Below are positions 33,522 through 40,520 of a stretch of DNA of 64,000 bases, one piece after another. The stretch's first letter is position 1. Each line of letters starts with the position of its first letter. Origin of the DNA: Methylobacterium sp. CB376 (GTDB taxonomy: Bacteria; Pseudomonadota; Alphaproteobacteria; Rhizobiales; Beijerinckiaceae); contig NZ_CP121648.1 of assembly GCF_029714205.1 (NCBI RefSeq), positions 4,539,001-4,603,000 of the forward strand, written 5' to 3'. The notes under the pieces were generated by a model. That model saw only the letters and a list, made by a program, of their open reading frames with translations. It made no database searches and was not told the DNA's origin. Made by a program: the position numbers and the translations under genes.

Positions 33522-34205
33522 TCATTCGGCTGCCCTCATTGGCTTCTGCTTTGTCCTTCTTTCTATTTCTTTGCCATTAGGCACGCGCTGAACTTGCTTT
33601 CCCGGTACTATAAGGTGAATCATCCCGACTTCGCGGATGCGGACGTCTTTCATAGTCGGCGCGTTAAAGCTCTCCAGATCATAGGTGTCTGTCGTACTGC
33701 CGCGCAGTACCCGTTTCAGGTACCGCTTCCAGTCCGCCGTTACGACGAGCGCCACGTCGCCGAGCACCATCTCGACGGGCACAGCCATCTTCCGTACCAA
33801 GATCACGTCGCCTGGGTCGTACTTTGGCAGCATAGAGTTGCCGAGCACCTCGTAAGCCGCCACGTCGTCAGGCAATGGATAGTCAACCTCTACAACCGCT
33901 AGCTCGTCGTTGAAGTACTGCGCCACGTTGGTGTCGATCTCACCGCCGGCTCCGATCATGCCTTCAATGCGCACTCGACTGGTGCGTTGCAGGCCGCCTT
34001 CGCCGCTGACAAGCCATATCCAGGAAATATTGAAGGCGCGACCGTATTCTTTCGCCTCTTCGACTCCGTAGTCGCGAATACCGCCCTCCCGTGACTTATA
34101 TGTGTTTTCATTCCAGCGGAAGTGCTTTGCGGCAGCTCGAGGGCTGTCGAACCCAGCGCGCTCGCGTGCTGATTTGAGTCGGGAGGCTCGGTCGGTTGCA
34201 TCCAT
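33522..34205 (-). CDS. CI-like repressor with S24/LexA-type peptidase domain
   Basis: A 227-residue repressor. Residues ~1-65 are an HTH (ASRLKSARERAGFDSPRAAA, NENTYKSREGGIRDYGVEEA). The C-terminal part is an S24 domain with the catalytic Ser in YEVLGNSMLPKYDPGDVILV and the Lys in TADWKRYLKRVL. RecA-stimulated self-cleavage would start induction. ATG 34205 leaves almost no leader: the first operator half-site begins eight bases upstream. It is divergent from the Cro-like gene at 34279. Confidence 0.92.
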   Translation of the reverse strand: MDATDRASRLKSARERAGFDSPRAAAKHFRWNENTYKSREGGIRDYGVEEAKEYGRAFNISWIWLVSGEGGLQRTSRVRIEGMIGAGGEIDTNVAQYFNDELAVVEVDYPLPDDVAAYEVLGNSMLPKYDPGDVILVRKMAVPVEMVLGDVALVVTADWKRYLKRVLRGSTTDTYDLESFNAPTMKDVRIREVGMIHLIVPGKQVQRVPNGKEIERRTKQKPMRAAE

Positions 34206-34212
34206 GAACAAC

Positions 34213-34271
34213 TCGTACCCTGGATGCTGGGTACGTTTCGTCTTGCTATCGAATGGGTACTTATGGTACCC
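34213..34271. promoter_or_regulatory. Immunity-region operators between cI-like and cro-like genes
   Basis: The clearest site is GGGTACTTATGGTACCC at 34255-34271, six to eight bases before the Cro-like ATG. CGTACCC (34213-34219) and GGGTACG (34229-34235) form another pair of half-sites around TGGATGCT. The sites match those at 32174-32213. This region must contain both immunity promoters. Confidence 0.65.
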
Positions 34272-34278
34272 AGTGAGC

Positions 34279-34533
34279 ATGGATAGCTTCCGTGCCCTCA
34301 TCGTCGCTTATGGCCTCAGCGAGTTTGCTGCTGACATTGGCGTTCACGAGAACACCGCTAAGCAGATGCGGAAGCGGGATTCCGTGGCTCCCGAGTACTG
34401 GGATGCGTGGGTGCGTGGCGCCCGCGTTCGTGGGGTCGGCGGGGTGACGCTGGAACGCCTCGCGAGCATTGCCGCACAGAGGCGCGTTCGCGCAGCTCCC
34501 ACCACCCCCGAACTGGCGGAGGCGCGGCCGTGA
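34279..34533 (+). CDS. Cro-like HTH protein
   Basis: An 84-residue basic protein with a small HTH near the N-terminus (ALIVAYGLSEFAADIGVHEN followed by TAKQMRKRDSVAPEYW). It is divergent from the repressor gene and starts just beyond the operator at 34255-34271, the usual place for cro. ATG 34279 is preceded by GTGAGC. Probably opposes the repressor during lytic growth. Confidence 0.78.
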   Translation: MDSFRALIVAYGLSEFAADIGVHENTAKQMRKRDSVAPEYWDAWVRGARVRGVGGVTLERLASIAAQRRVRAAPTTPELAEARP

Positions 34534-34847
34534 TCGCTCGCCTCCTACTCGCTTGGCTGGACCGGCGGATCGATGCGCGCATTGAGGCGCGCAAGGCCGA
34601 GCGTCAGGCTGCCGCCGATGCCACCCGGTCGTTCATGATCGCAGAGATCGACCGAATTCGCTCCGCCGGCGGGCGCCCAGGCACCTGCCTGGAGACTGGC
34701 CGTGTCCGCGACCTCGGGCCCCGGCGCTACAGCAAGGAATCGAACGCCGCCCCGAACGTGTCGTCGAGGAACCCCTCGGCGTCCGACGAGACCTGTTTGG
34801 TGACCTCGGCCTCCCGCCAGTCGCGATCCTCGCAGGACATCCGATGA
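34530..34847 (+). CDS. Small basic phage protein, uncertain 3' end
   Basis: GTG 34530 overlaps the Cro-like stop by four bases and has a GGAGGCGC site, so translation of the first part is likely (IARLLLAWLDRRIDARIEAR, RSFMIAEIDRIRSAGG). The last ~40 residues are encoded antisense to the gene at 34727-35005 and look non-natural, so the tail may be accidental. Function unknown. Confidence 0.5.
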   Translation: MIARLLLAWLDRRIDARIEARKAERQAAADATRSFMIAEIDRIRSAGGRPGTCLETGRVRDLGPRRYSKESNAAPNVSSRNPSASDETCLVTSASRQSRSSQDIR

Positions 34848-35005
34848 ATTGCGGCGTCTACTCGCTCGTCCGTTGCAGTGCGGAGGCGCCTCAGGGCCGC
34901 CTCGCCCTGCTCGCGTCCTATCTTGGAAAGAAGTGTCTGCAGAAGACTGCGGATCGCGATGAGCGATCCTCGCGCCATCTCCGAATCCACTTCGCGGCCG
35001 CTCAT
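34727..35005 (-). CDS. Helical phage protein of unknown function
   Basis: A 92-residue helical protein (ARGSLIAIRSLLQTLLSKIG, ALRRLRTATDERVDAAIHRM) with an acidic end (DAEGFLDDTFGAAFDSLL). ATG 35005 follows GGGAGGCGATC, a strong site. It is antisense to the 3' part of the gene at 34530, overlapping by 121 bases, and is oriented toward the immunity region. Unrecognised. Confidence 0.62.
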   Translation of the reverse strand: MSGREVDSEMARGSLIAIRSLLQTLLSKIGREQGEAALRRLRTATDERVDAAIHRMSCEDRDWREAEVTKQVSSDAEGFLDDTFGAAFDSLL

Positions 35006-35112
35006 GATCGCCTCCCTCGGCATGGGCAGTTGCGAGAGGGGCCGGGCCGCTACCCGGCCCCTCACCTGACTATGCTCGCGTCATCTCAGGCCACCCGCAA
35101 GGGAGACGCCGC

Positions 35113-35400
35113 ATGACCCGCCCAGTGCAGGACATCGGACCCATCCGACTCTCCTGGGCCGGCAACACGCCGGTCCTCGCCATCCCCGAGGCAGGCCCCG
35201 CCGCCACGGTCGTGCTCACGCCTGAGCAGAAGGCGCAGCTGATCGCCGCGCTCGCGACCGGCCCCGGCGACGGCGCGCCGCTCTCGCACGGCATCCGTCC
35301 CGGTCCCCGTCCGCTCCGCGGCATGGCCGCCGTCCACGCGCCCGGCGAGCGGAGGCTCTCCGCCGACGGCGACCGCCCGCGCCTCGTCGAGGTGCCCTGA
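35113..35400 (+). CDS. Small phage protein of unknown function
   Basis: A 95-residue protein, strand-rich at the start (IGPIRLSWAGNTPVLAIPEA, ATVVLTPEQKAQLIAALATG) and Pro/Arg-rich later. ATG 35113 is preceded by GGGAGACGCC. Three bases separate its stop from the next small gene. Unrecognised. Confidence 0.6.
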   Translation: MTRPVQDIGPIRLSWAGNTPVLAIPEAGPAATVVLTPEQKAQLIAALATGPGDGAPLSHGIRPGPRPLRGMAAVHAPGERRLSADGDRPRLVEVP

Positions 35401-35401
35401 C

Positions 35402-35551
35402 ATGCGCGCCTCCGACCTCCCGCCCATCCTCGCCGCCCACATCGTCGTGTTCGCTGCGCTCGGCTGGTTCGTCATGGCCGTCCGGCCCGAGATGGTCGTC
35501 CCGGTCGAGCGGCACGGGCCGAGCGTGATCCTGTTCCGGGTGGCGCCATGA
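35402..35551 (+). CDS. Very small membrane protein (49 aa)
   Basis: ATG 35402, one base after the preceding stop, gives 49 residues with one membrane segment (ILAAHIVVFAALGWFVMAV) and a short basic tail (VERHGPSVILFRVAP). Tight spacing and clean composition support it. The ATGA at its end could start another frame (35548), which is not convincing. Function unknown. Confidence 0.55.
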   Translation: MRASDLPPILAAHIVVFAALGWFVMAVRPEMVVPVERHGPSVILFRVAP

Positions 35552-35853
35552 CTGCCGCCGCTCACAATGGGGCCAGCCTCACGCCAGCTGGATATGCGCA
35601 CCTGCGCGTCCGCGGCGTGGCGGGCATTGCCGTCGCCACCATGAATCGCCGGTCCAGCAATCCTGGCCCATCCGGCGGTGCGCCCGGTCCGGCAGCGACC
35701 GGCCCCTATCCGCTCCGGACCGGGCGCAACACCGCCGACTCCTGCGATCTTGGTTCGACCTTTCGCGCTGGCATGGCCGGCGCTGCGAAGCCCTGCCCGG
35801 CATGCAACTCCCCGGGCGGAGCACTGCCCTCCTTGGGCGTCGTCCCAGCGACT
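35552..35853. other. Stretch of uncertain content before a terminator
   Basis: A rightward frame opens with ATG 35548 (overlapping the previous stop) and stays open to 36132, but it reads through the terminator at 35854-35886 and has a Gly/Pro/Ser/Arg-rich, unnatural composition. A leftward frame is also open throughout. I cannot support either as a full gene. Confidence 0.3.
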
Positions 35854-35886
35854 GCCCCCTCTCTCAACCGGGAGAGGGGGCTTCTT
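35854..35886 (+). terminator. Rho-independent-like terminator
   Basis: GCCCCCTCTC and GAGAGGGGGC form a perfect 10-bp stem with an 8-base loop, followed by TTCTT on the plus strand. It closes the short rightward unit that starts with the Cro-like gene. Confidence 0.75.
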
Positions 35887-36057
35887 GGGACCGATTTCCA
35901 CGCTCGCCCGCTCCGGCCGGCCCGAAGCGCGGCCGAGGCGCCCCGCTGGTCGAGCCTGCATGTCTCCCAGCGGGATCTGCTGTTCCTGCGCGACCGTCAT
36001 CAGCCGGCAAGCAAAGCCGGTCGCGCCGTAGTATCTGCGTATCCGATCCACCTCCAT
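35887..36057 (-). other. Possible leftward gene, 5' part only
   Basis: ATG 36057 is preceded by AGAGGAGCTTGTAG, one of the best ribosome sites in the window, and the first ~55 residues look natural (EVDRIRRYYGATGFACRLMT, VAQEQQIPLGDMQARPAGRL). The frame stays open to 35086, antisense to small genes, which is not believable as a whole. It may be a gene whose stop was lost through a frameshift, divergent from 36137 and controlled by the palindromes between them. Confidence 0.35.
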
Positions 36058-36073
36058 CTACAAGCTCCTCTCA

Positions 36074-36115
36074 CCTGTTCCAAGATGAACAGGAACGGAT
36101 TTGCAGATGTGCAAA
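36074..36115. promoter_or_regulatory. Two palindromes in a divergent promoter region
   Basis: CCTGTTC-CAAGAT-GAACAGG (36074-36093) and TTTGCA-GATG-TGCAAA (36100-36115) are perfect inverted repeats in an AT-rich gap between the leftward ATG 36057 and the rightward gene at 36137. They look like operators for the rightward replication operon. Confidence 0.6.
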
Positions 36116-36136
36116 ACATGTTCACGGGTTAGGCCA

Positions 36137-36550
36137 ATGTCGACTGCGCAGGTCGCAGAAGCCCGGACTTGGCTGGACCGCATGGTCCAGTGGGAGAGCC
36201 GCGGGCCGGGCGACACGGACAACGCCCTCCGCCGCGTCGCGCGGCTTGCGGGCGTCAACTACGGCTCGGTGTGGTCGCTCCGCTACCGCGCCCCGAAGCG
36301 GATCTGGGCGGACGTCTACGTGTCGCTCGCCGCCGCCTACGAGACCGCCCGGCACCGTCAGCTTCAGGCGCTCCAGCATGACATCGAGATCACCGCGGCG
36401 ATCACCGGGCCTCGCCACCCTGTTGTTGTGGCGGCTCGCTCTGCTGCTGGTGCGGCTGATCCCGATCCCGCGGGAGTGGTGGCCGAGGCTCTGGGAGCGC
36501 GAGAGGCGGCCGGACCGCGTCGACCCGCGGGGGCGATGAGCCGTGACTGA
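36137..36550 (+). CDS. Phage protein, first gene of the rightward replication operon
   Basis: A 137-residue protein. The central part (ALRRVARLAGVNYGSVWSLR, RAPKRIWADVYVSLAAAYE) reads like a helix-turn-helix followed by a basic helix, so it may be a DNA-binding regulator. ATG 36137 is chosen over 36101 because the shorter form starts beyond the palindromes and gives a natural N-terminus. It overlaps the next gene by eight bases. Confidence 0.65.
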   Translation: MSTAQVAEARTWLDRMVQWESRGPGDTDNALRRVARLAGVNYGSVWSLRYRAPKRIWADVYVSLAAAYETARHRQLQALQHDIEITAAITGPRHPVVVAARSAAGAADPDPAGVVAEALGAREAAGPRRPAGAMSRD

Positions 36551-36818
36551 CCTCGCCGCCATCCCGCTCGCCGATGTCGGGGCCGTCGGCGCCGGCCTGA
36601 GGATCACCACCGCCGGCGGCACCGCGACCGTGTCGCTCGGAGCCGAGGCCGGCGCCGTCGTGCTGGCGGTGGCCGCCCCGCGGCTCGGCGAGGACTGGCG
36701 CCTTCCGCTCTGGGCCGTCGAGCACCTCGCGCAGCAGTGCGCGCGGGCGCGGGCGGAAGCCGCCGAAATGGCGGCCGGCTGCGCGGCCCTGCCCGTCGAT
36801 GCCCTCACCGATCCCTGA
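36543..36818 (+). CDS. Small phage protein of unknown function
   Basis: A 91-residue Ala-rich protein (GAGLRITTAGGTATVSLGAE, EDWRLPLWAVEHLAQQCARA). GTG 36543 overlaps the previous gene. The C-terminal helix is amphipathic. Not recognised. Confidence 0.6.
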   Translation: MTDLAAIPLADVGAVGAGLRITTAGGTATVSLGAEAGAVVLAVAAPRLGEDWRLPLWAVEHLAQQCARARAEAAEMAAGCAALPVDALTDP

Positions 36819-36860
36819 CTAACCTCGGCGGCCCGGCGCCGCCCAACGTGGAGCAGTGCT

Positions 36861-37247
36861 GTGGCCGAGAAGATGGGCAAGGCGAGTCGGGGGGACACCG
36901 GCATCAATCCGAAGGTCCTCGATTCGCTCGTGCGCAAGTGCGAGGGCATCAAGGGCGAGATGGACGAGTGCCGGGGCGAGCTCGGCGCCGCCATCAAGGA
37001 TGCGGAGGAGGCGCACGGCGTCCACCGCAAGGCCTTCAAGCAGATGATCGCTCTGCGGAAGATGGACGAGGCCGCCCGGGCCGACTACCTGCGCGCGTTC
37101 GACGACTACCGCGAGAAGCTCGGGCTGAACGCCCAGGCCGACATGTTCGACGAGCCGCCGCGGGCTTCGGCGGATCCGGGCGCGAAGCAGGCCGCCGAGA
37201 ACGTCGAGCGGCTTAAGGGGATGAAAACGGCCGAGCCGGTGCACTGA
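36861..37247 (+). CDS. GapR-like (DUF2312-type) DNA-binding protein
   Basis: A 128-residue protein. The helical core (VRKCEGIKGEMDECRGELGA, AIKDAEEAHGVHRKAFKQMI, ALRKMDEAARADYLRAFDDY) follows the alternating pattern of the alphaproteobacterial GapR/DUF2312 family, in which a coiled-coil clamps overtwisted DNA ahead of replication forks. GTG 36861 is the start. Placement in the replication operon fits a role in phage DNA replication or nucleoid takeover. Assignment is by pattern, not search. Confidence 0.68.
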   Translation: MAEKMGKASRGDTGINPKVLDSLVRKCEGIKGEMDECRGELGAAIKDAEEAHGVHRKAFKQMIALRKMDEAARADYLRAFDDYREKLGLNAQADMFDEPPRASADPGAKQAAENVERLKGMKTAEPVH

Positions 37248-37256
37248 GGCCGGCCG

Positions 37257-37769
37257 ATGCGCAAGATCCTGGCCCTCGACCTCGCGACGCGCTGCGGCTG
37301 GGCCTGCGGCGCGCCCGGGTCCGAGCCGACCTACGGGACGAAGGTCCTTCCCTCGACGGGCGAGGACATCGGCCGCTTCGCCGACGCCTTCAACACCTGG
37401 CTCCTCGACATGATCACGCTGGAGGATCCCGGCGTGGTCGTCTTCGAGGCGCCGGTGATGAGCGGCACCACCTCGCTCGCGGCGGCGCGCAAGCTCTACG
37501 GCCTCGCCTGGCACACCGAGTTCGCCTGCCGGCTGCGGCAGGTGCGCGTGATGGAGCACCACCTGCAGTCGGTGAAGAAGTTCTTCGCCGGCAGCGGCCG
37601 CGCCGACAAGGCGGCGATGATCGCCGCGGCGGAGCGACAGGGCTGGGCGCCGAAGGACGACAACGCGGCTGACGCGCTGGGTCTGTGGGCCTGCGCAGTG
37701 CACCAGCTCGCGCCGCAGCATGCTGGTCGCTTCCAGCTCGGTCCGCTCGGGGCGGGGAGGGCCGCATGA
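37257..37769 (+). CDS. RuvC-like Holliday junction resolvase
   Basis: A 170-residue nuclease with the RNase H-like acidic residues in order: Asp in KILALDLATRCGWACG, Glu in GVVVFEAPVMSG, and the late Asp pair in KDDNAADALGLWA. A Lys-rich helix (EHHLQSVKKFFAGSGRADKA) precedes the last motif. It should cut branched DNA during phage replication or packaging. It starts nine bases after the GapR-like gene and overlaps the next gene (ATGA). Confidence 0.85.
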   Translation: MRKILALDLATRCGWACGAPGSEPTYGTKVLPSTGEDIGRFADAFNTWLLDMITLEDPGVVVFEAPVMSGTTSLAAARKLYGLAWHTEFACRLRQVRVMEHHLQSVKKFFAGSGRADKAAMIAAAERQGWAPKDDNAADALGLWACAVHQLAPQHAGRFQLGPLGAGRAA

Positions 37770-38059
37770 TCGCCGCCCGCCTCCACCCGCTCACCCCGGC
37801 CGAGGAGGGGCCCTGCCTGCGGCGCCTGGCGGCCGCGGGCTACCTGCTCGTCGCGAAGGCCGGGCGCGCCGGAATCGGCTTCGTGTGGCCGTCCCCGCCC
37901 GAGCCGCCGCCCGGCGTGCCGGCCGAGCGCGCCGTGTCGATCGAGCGGGTGCAGGCGGCGGAGGCGGCGGGCGTCATCGTGCCGTGCACGGTCATGATGG
38001 GCGCGGATCTGCTCGGGCCGCAGCCGGTGCCGGCGTGGCGGGCGCGGGGGCGGTCATGA
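37766..38059 (+). CDS. Small phage protein of unknown function
   Basis: A 97-residue protein (RLHPLTPAEEGPCLRRLAAA, GYLLVAKAGRAGIGFVWPSP). ATG 37766 overlaps the resolvase stop, and its own stop overlaps the methyltransferase ATG by four bases. No motif recognised. Confidence 0.6.
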   Translation: MIAARLHPLTPAEEGPCLRRLAAAGYLLVAKAGRAGIGFVWPSPPEPPPGVPAERAVSIERVQAAEAAGVIVPCTVMMGADLLGPQPVPAWRARGRS

Positions 38060-38637
38060 GCTGGCCGTTCGACCCTCTGCCGCCCCTGTCGTTCGACCTG
38101 ATCATGGGCGATCCGCCTTGGGCCTTCTCCCTGCGGTCGGCGAAGGGCGAGGCGAAGAGCGCGCAGGCGCAGTACGGCTGCATGTCGCTCGACGCGATCA
38201 AGGCTCTGCCGGTGGCGCACCTCGCCCGGCAGGACGCGCTTCTGTGGCTCTGGGCGACGCATCCGATGCTGCCGCAAGCTCTCGCCGTCATGGCGGCCTG
38301 GGGCTTCTCCTTCACCACCTCCGGCGTGTGGGTGAAGACCACCCCCGGCGGCAAGCTCGCGTTTGGCACCGGCTACGTGCTGCGCTCGGCCTCCGAGCCC
38401 TTCCTGATCGGCAAGTTCGGGCGGCCCCGCACGGCGCGCGATGTCCGCACCGTCATCGTGGCGCCTGCCCGGGAGCAAAGCCGCAAGCCCGACCAGCCGT
38501 ACGAAGCGGCCGAGGCGCTGGCGACCGGCGCGACGCGGCGGGCAGACCTGTTCTCCCGGGAGACGCGGGCCGGATGGGAGGCCTGGGGCGCGGAGGCAGG
38601 ACTCTTCGACCCGCCGGCCGTGCAGGCCGCGGAGTAG
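38056..38637 (+). CDS. MT-A70-family adenine methyltransferase
   Basis: A 193-residue SAM-dependent methyltransferase with the catalytic DPPW at residues 19-22 (FDLIMGDPPWAFSLRS), then ALLWLWATHPMLPQALAVMA, GVWVKTTPGG, and the C-terminal SRKPDQPYEAAEAL that is typical of phage MT-A70 proteins. It probably makes N6-methyladenine in DNA and may protect phage DNA or alter regulation. Start ATG 38056 overlaps the previous gene. Confidence 0.92.
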   Translation: MSWPFDPLPPLSFDLIMGDPPWAFSLRSAKGEAKSAQAQYGCMSLDAIKALPVAHLARQDALLWLWATHPMLPQALAVMAAWGFSFTTSGVWVKTTPGGKLAFGTGYVLRSASEPFLIGKFGRPRTARDVRTVIVAPAREQSRKPDQPYEAAEALATGATRRADLFSRETRAGWEAWGAEAGLFDPPAVQAAE

Positions 38638-38641
38638 CGCC

Positions 38642-38884
38642 ATGGCGAGCTTCCGCAGCCTCCCCGTCTTCTCTCCCGCGATCATCGGCGTGTTCCGCCG
38701 CGGCGAGGACGCCTTCCGGCTGACGCACGCGATCGGCGCCGTGCCGGACGCGGCGGCCGCCGCGCGGGCGCTCGGCGATCCCTTCAATCGCGAGCGGCAC
38801 GCCCAGGCGCTCGCATTCCTCGAAGGCCTGCAGCCGCGCCAGCAGGAGCGGATCCTGGCCGCCTACGACCGGGAGGCTCGCTGA
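38642..38884 (+). CDS. Small phage protein of unknown function
   Basis: An 80-residue protein (PAIIGVFRRGEDAFRLTHAI, ERHAQALAFLEGLQPRQQER). ATG 38642 is four bases after the methyltransferase stop. Helical and basic. Not recognised. Confidence 0.6.
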   Translation: MASFRSLPVFSPAIIGVFRRGEDAFRLTHAIGAVPDAAAAARALGDPFNRERHAQALAFLEGLQPRQQERILAAYDREAR

Positions 38885-38886
38885 TC

Positions 38887-39075
38887 ATGGGTGACCTGGT
38901 CCACCTCCGTCCCCCACCCGACCAACGCGAGATCGTTGCGTTCGAGGCCTTCCGGTCCGCGCTCCTGATCGCGCGCGGCACGGGGCGCCTCAGCGACATG
39001 CGCACCGCCGTCGAGGCCTACGACGCCTGGGTGGCGCTGAGCCGGCAGCTTGAGTGCGAGCGGGGGCGCCGATGA
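38887..39075 (+). CDS. Small phage protein of unknown function
   Basis: A 62-residue protein (QREIVAFEAFRSALLIARGT, MRTAVEAYDAWVALSRQLEC). It starts two bases after the previous stop and overlaps the helicase ATG by four bases, so it is tightly coupled to the helicase. Could be a helicase loader partner by position only. Confidence 0.6.
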   Translation: MGDLVHLRPPPDQREIVAFEAFRSALLIARGTGRLSDMRTAVEAYDAWVALSRQLECERGRR

Positions 39076-40520
39076 GCGGACGCGTCGTTCCCTTCGCGGC
39101 GCCGGCCCTCGATGAGACGCTGCCGCACAGCGTGGAGACCGAGCAGGCCCTGCTCGGCGCCATCTTGAACAACAACGATGCGCTGTCGCTCGTCACGGCG
39201 CTCGTCGCCCCCGAGCACTTCTTCGTGCCGGAGCACGCCACGATCTTCCAGCAGATCGCGGCGATGGTCGGCGCAGGGCTGCAGGCCAGCCCGATCACGC
39301 TGAAGCCCTACCTAGGCGACGCCGACCTCGGCGGACTGACGGTGGGCGAGTACCTCGCCCGGCTCGCCGCGGAAGCGACCACAGTATCGGGTGCGCCCGG
39401 CTACGCGCAGATCATCCGCTCGCTCGCCACGCGTCGCGACCTAATCAGGGCCGCGCATCGGCTGCAGGAGCGCGCCCGCTTCAGCGGCGCCGAGGTCACC
39501 TCCGACGAGATCATCGACGGGATCGAGGGCGACCTTCTCGACGCGCGCGCCGCATCGCCGAAGGCCCACCTCGCCGGCATGTCGGCCGGGGAGGGCGCCG
39601 CGTGGATGCTGGAGCGCATCGAGGCAATGCGGGCCGGCCAGCTGGCGGTTCCGGCCATCTCGACCGGGATCCCAGACCTCGACCGCGCCACGGCGGGCGG
39701 CTTCGGACGCGGCCAGCTCTGGCTCCTCGCTGGTCGCCCGGGCATGGGCAAGACGGTCTCGATGACCGCGCTGTCGCGCTACGCCGCGCGCAACGACGGG
39801 GTGCTGGTGTTCCAGCTGGAGGTCACCCGCGACCAGATGATGGCGCGGTACTTCGCGGACCTCGCCTACGCCTCGCACAAGCCGCTGACCTTCGGCGCGA
39901 TCATGCACGCCGTCGACCTCGACGACGAGGACATGTGGCGGTTGCGCGATGCGCAGAAGCGGTTGGACCGGCTGCACCTGCGGATCGAGTGCGAGCCCAG
40001 CATATCGCTCGCTCAGATCGCCGCCTCGGTGAAGGCGCAGAAGAAGCGCCTGGAGCGTGTCGGCCAGCGGCTCGGCGTGGTGTTCATCGACTATCTCAAG
40101 TTCATCAAGACGACCGACCGCTACAAGAGCAACCGCGTGCTCGAGATCGGCGAGATCTCCGGCGGCCTGAAAACGCTCGCCAAGGCCGAGGACATCTGCG
40201 TGGTGCTGCTCACGCAGCTGAACCGCGGCGTCGAGGCTGAGGGACGCGCCGATCGCCGCCCGTCGCTCGCCGACCTGCGCGATTCCGGCGAGCTCGAACA
40301 GGATGCCGACGTCGTCCTCTTCCTCTACCGCGAGGCCTACTACCTCGAGAAGAAGCTCAAGGCCTCCTCCGATCCCGAGATCGGCGCCCGATTCATCGAG
40401 AAGCGCAACGCGCTCGAGATGGCGCTGGGTAAGAACCGCATGGGGCCGACGCCCACGCTCGACCTGTGGGTCGACGTCGCCTCCTCCACCATCGCATCTC
40501 ACGCCAGGGGGCCGGCCTGA
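39072..40520 (+). CDS. dnaB: Replicative DNA helicase, DnaB type
   Basis: A 482-residue hexameric 5'-3' helicase. The N-terminal domain (LPHSVETEQALLGAILNNND, ALVAPEHFFVPEHATIFQQI) is followed by the RecA-like domain: Walker A LLAGRPGMGKT near residue 225, Walker B VVFIDYLKF, and RPSLADLRDSGELEQDADVV with the glutamine/arginine motifs. Length is that of a full DnaB. ATG 39072 overlaps the previous stop. It makes the phage partly independent of the host helicase. Confidence 0.94.
   Translation: MSGRVVPFAAPALDETLPHSVETEQALLGAILNNNDALSLVTALVAPEHFFVPEHATIFQQIAAMVGAGLQASPITLKPYLGDADLGGLTVGEYLARLAAEATTVSGAPGYAQIIRSLATRRDLIRAAHRLQERARFSGAEVTSDEIIDGIEGDLLDARAASPKAHLAGMSAGEGAAWMLERIEAMRAGQLAVPAISTGIPDLDRATAGGFGRGQLWLLAGRPGMGKTVSMTALSRYAARNDGVLVFQLEVTRDQMMARYFADLAYASHKPLTFGAIMHAVDLDDEDMWRLRDAQKRLDRLHLRIECEPSISLAQIAASVKAQKKRLERVGQRLGVVFIDYLKFIKTTDRYKSNRVLEIGEISGGLKTLAKAEDICVVLLTQLNRGVEAEGRADRRPSLADLRDSGELEQDADVVLFLYREAYYLEKKLKASSDPEIGARFIEKRNALEMALGKNRMGPTPTLDLWVDVASSTIASHARGPA

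Noticed and set aside
35548..36132. Rightward 194-codon open frame starting at an ATGA overlap.
   Set aside because: It runs through a strong terminator and has a low-complexity composition, so it is not listed as a gene.
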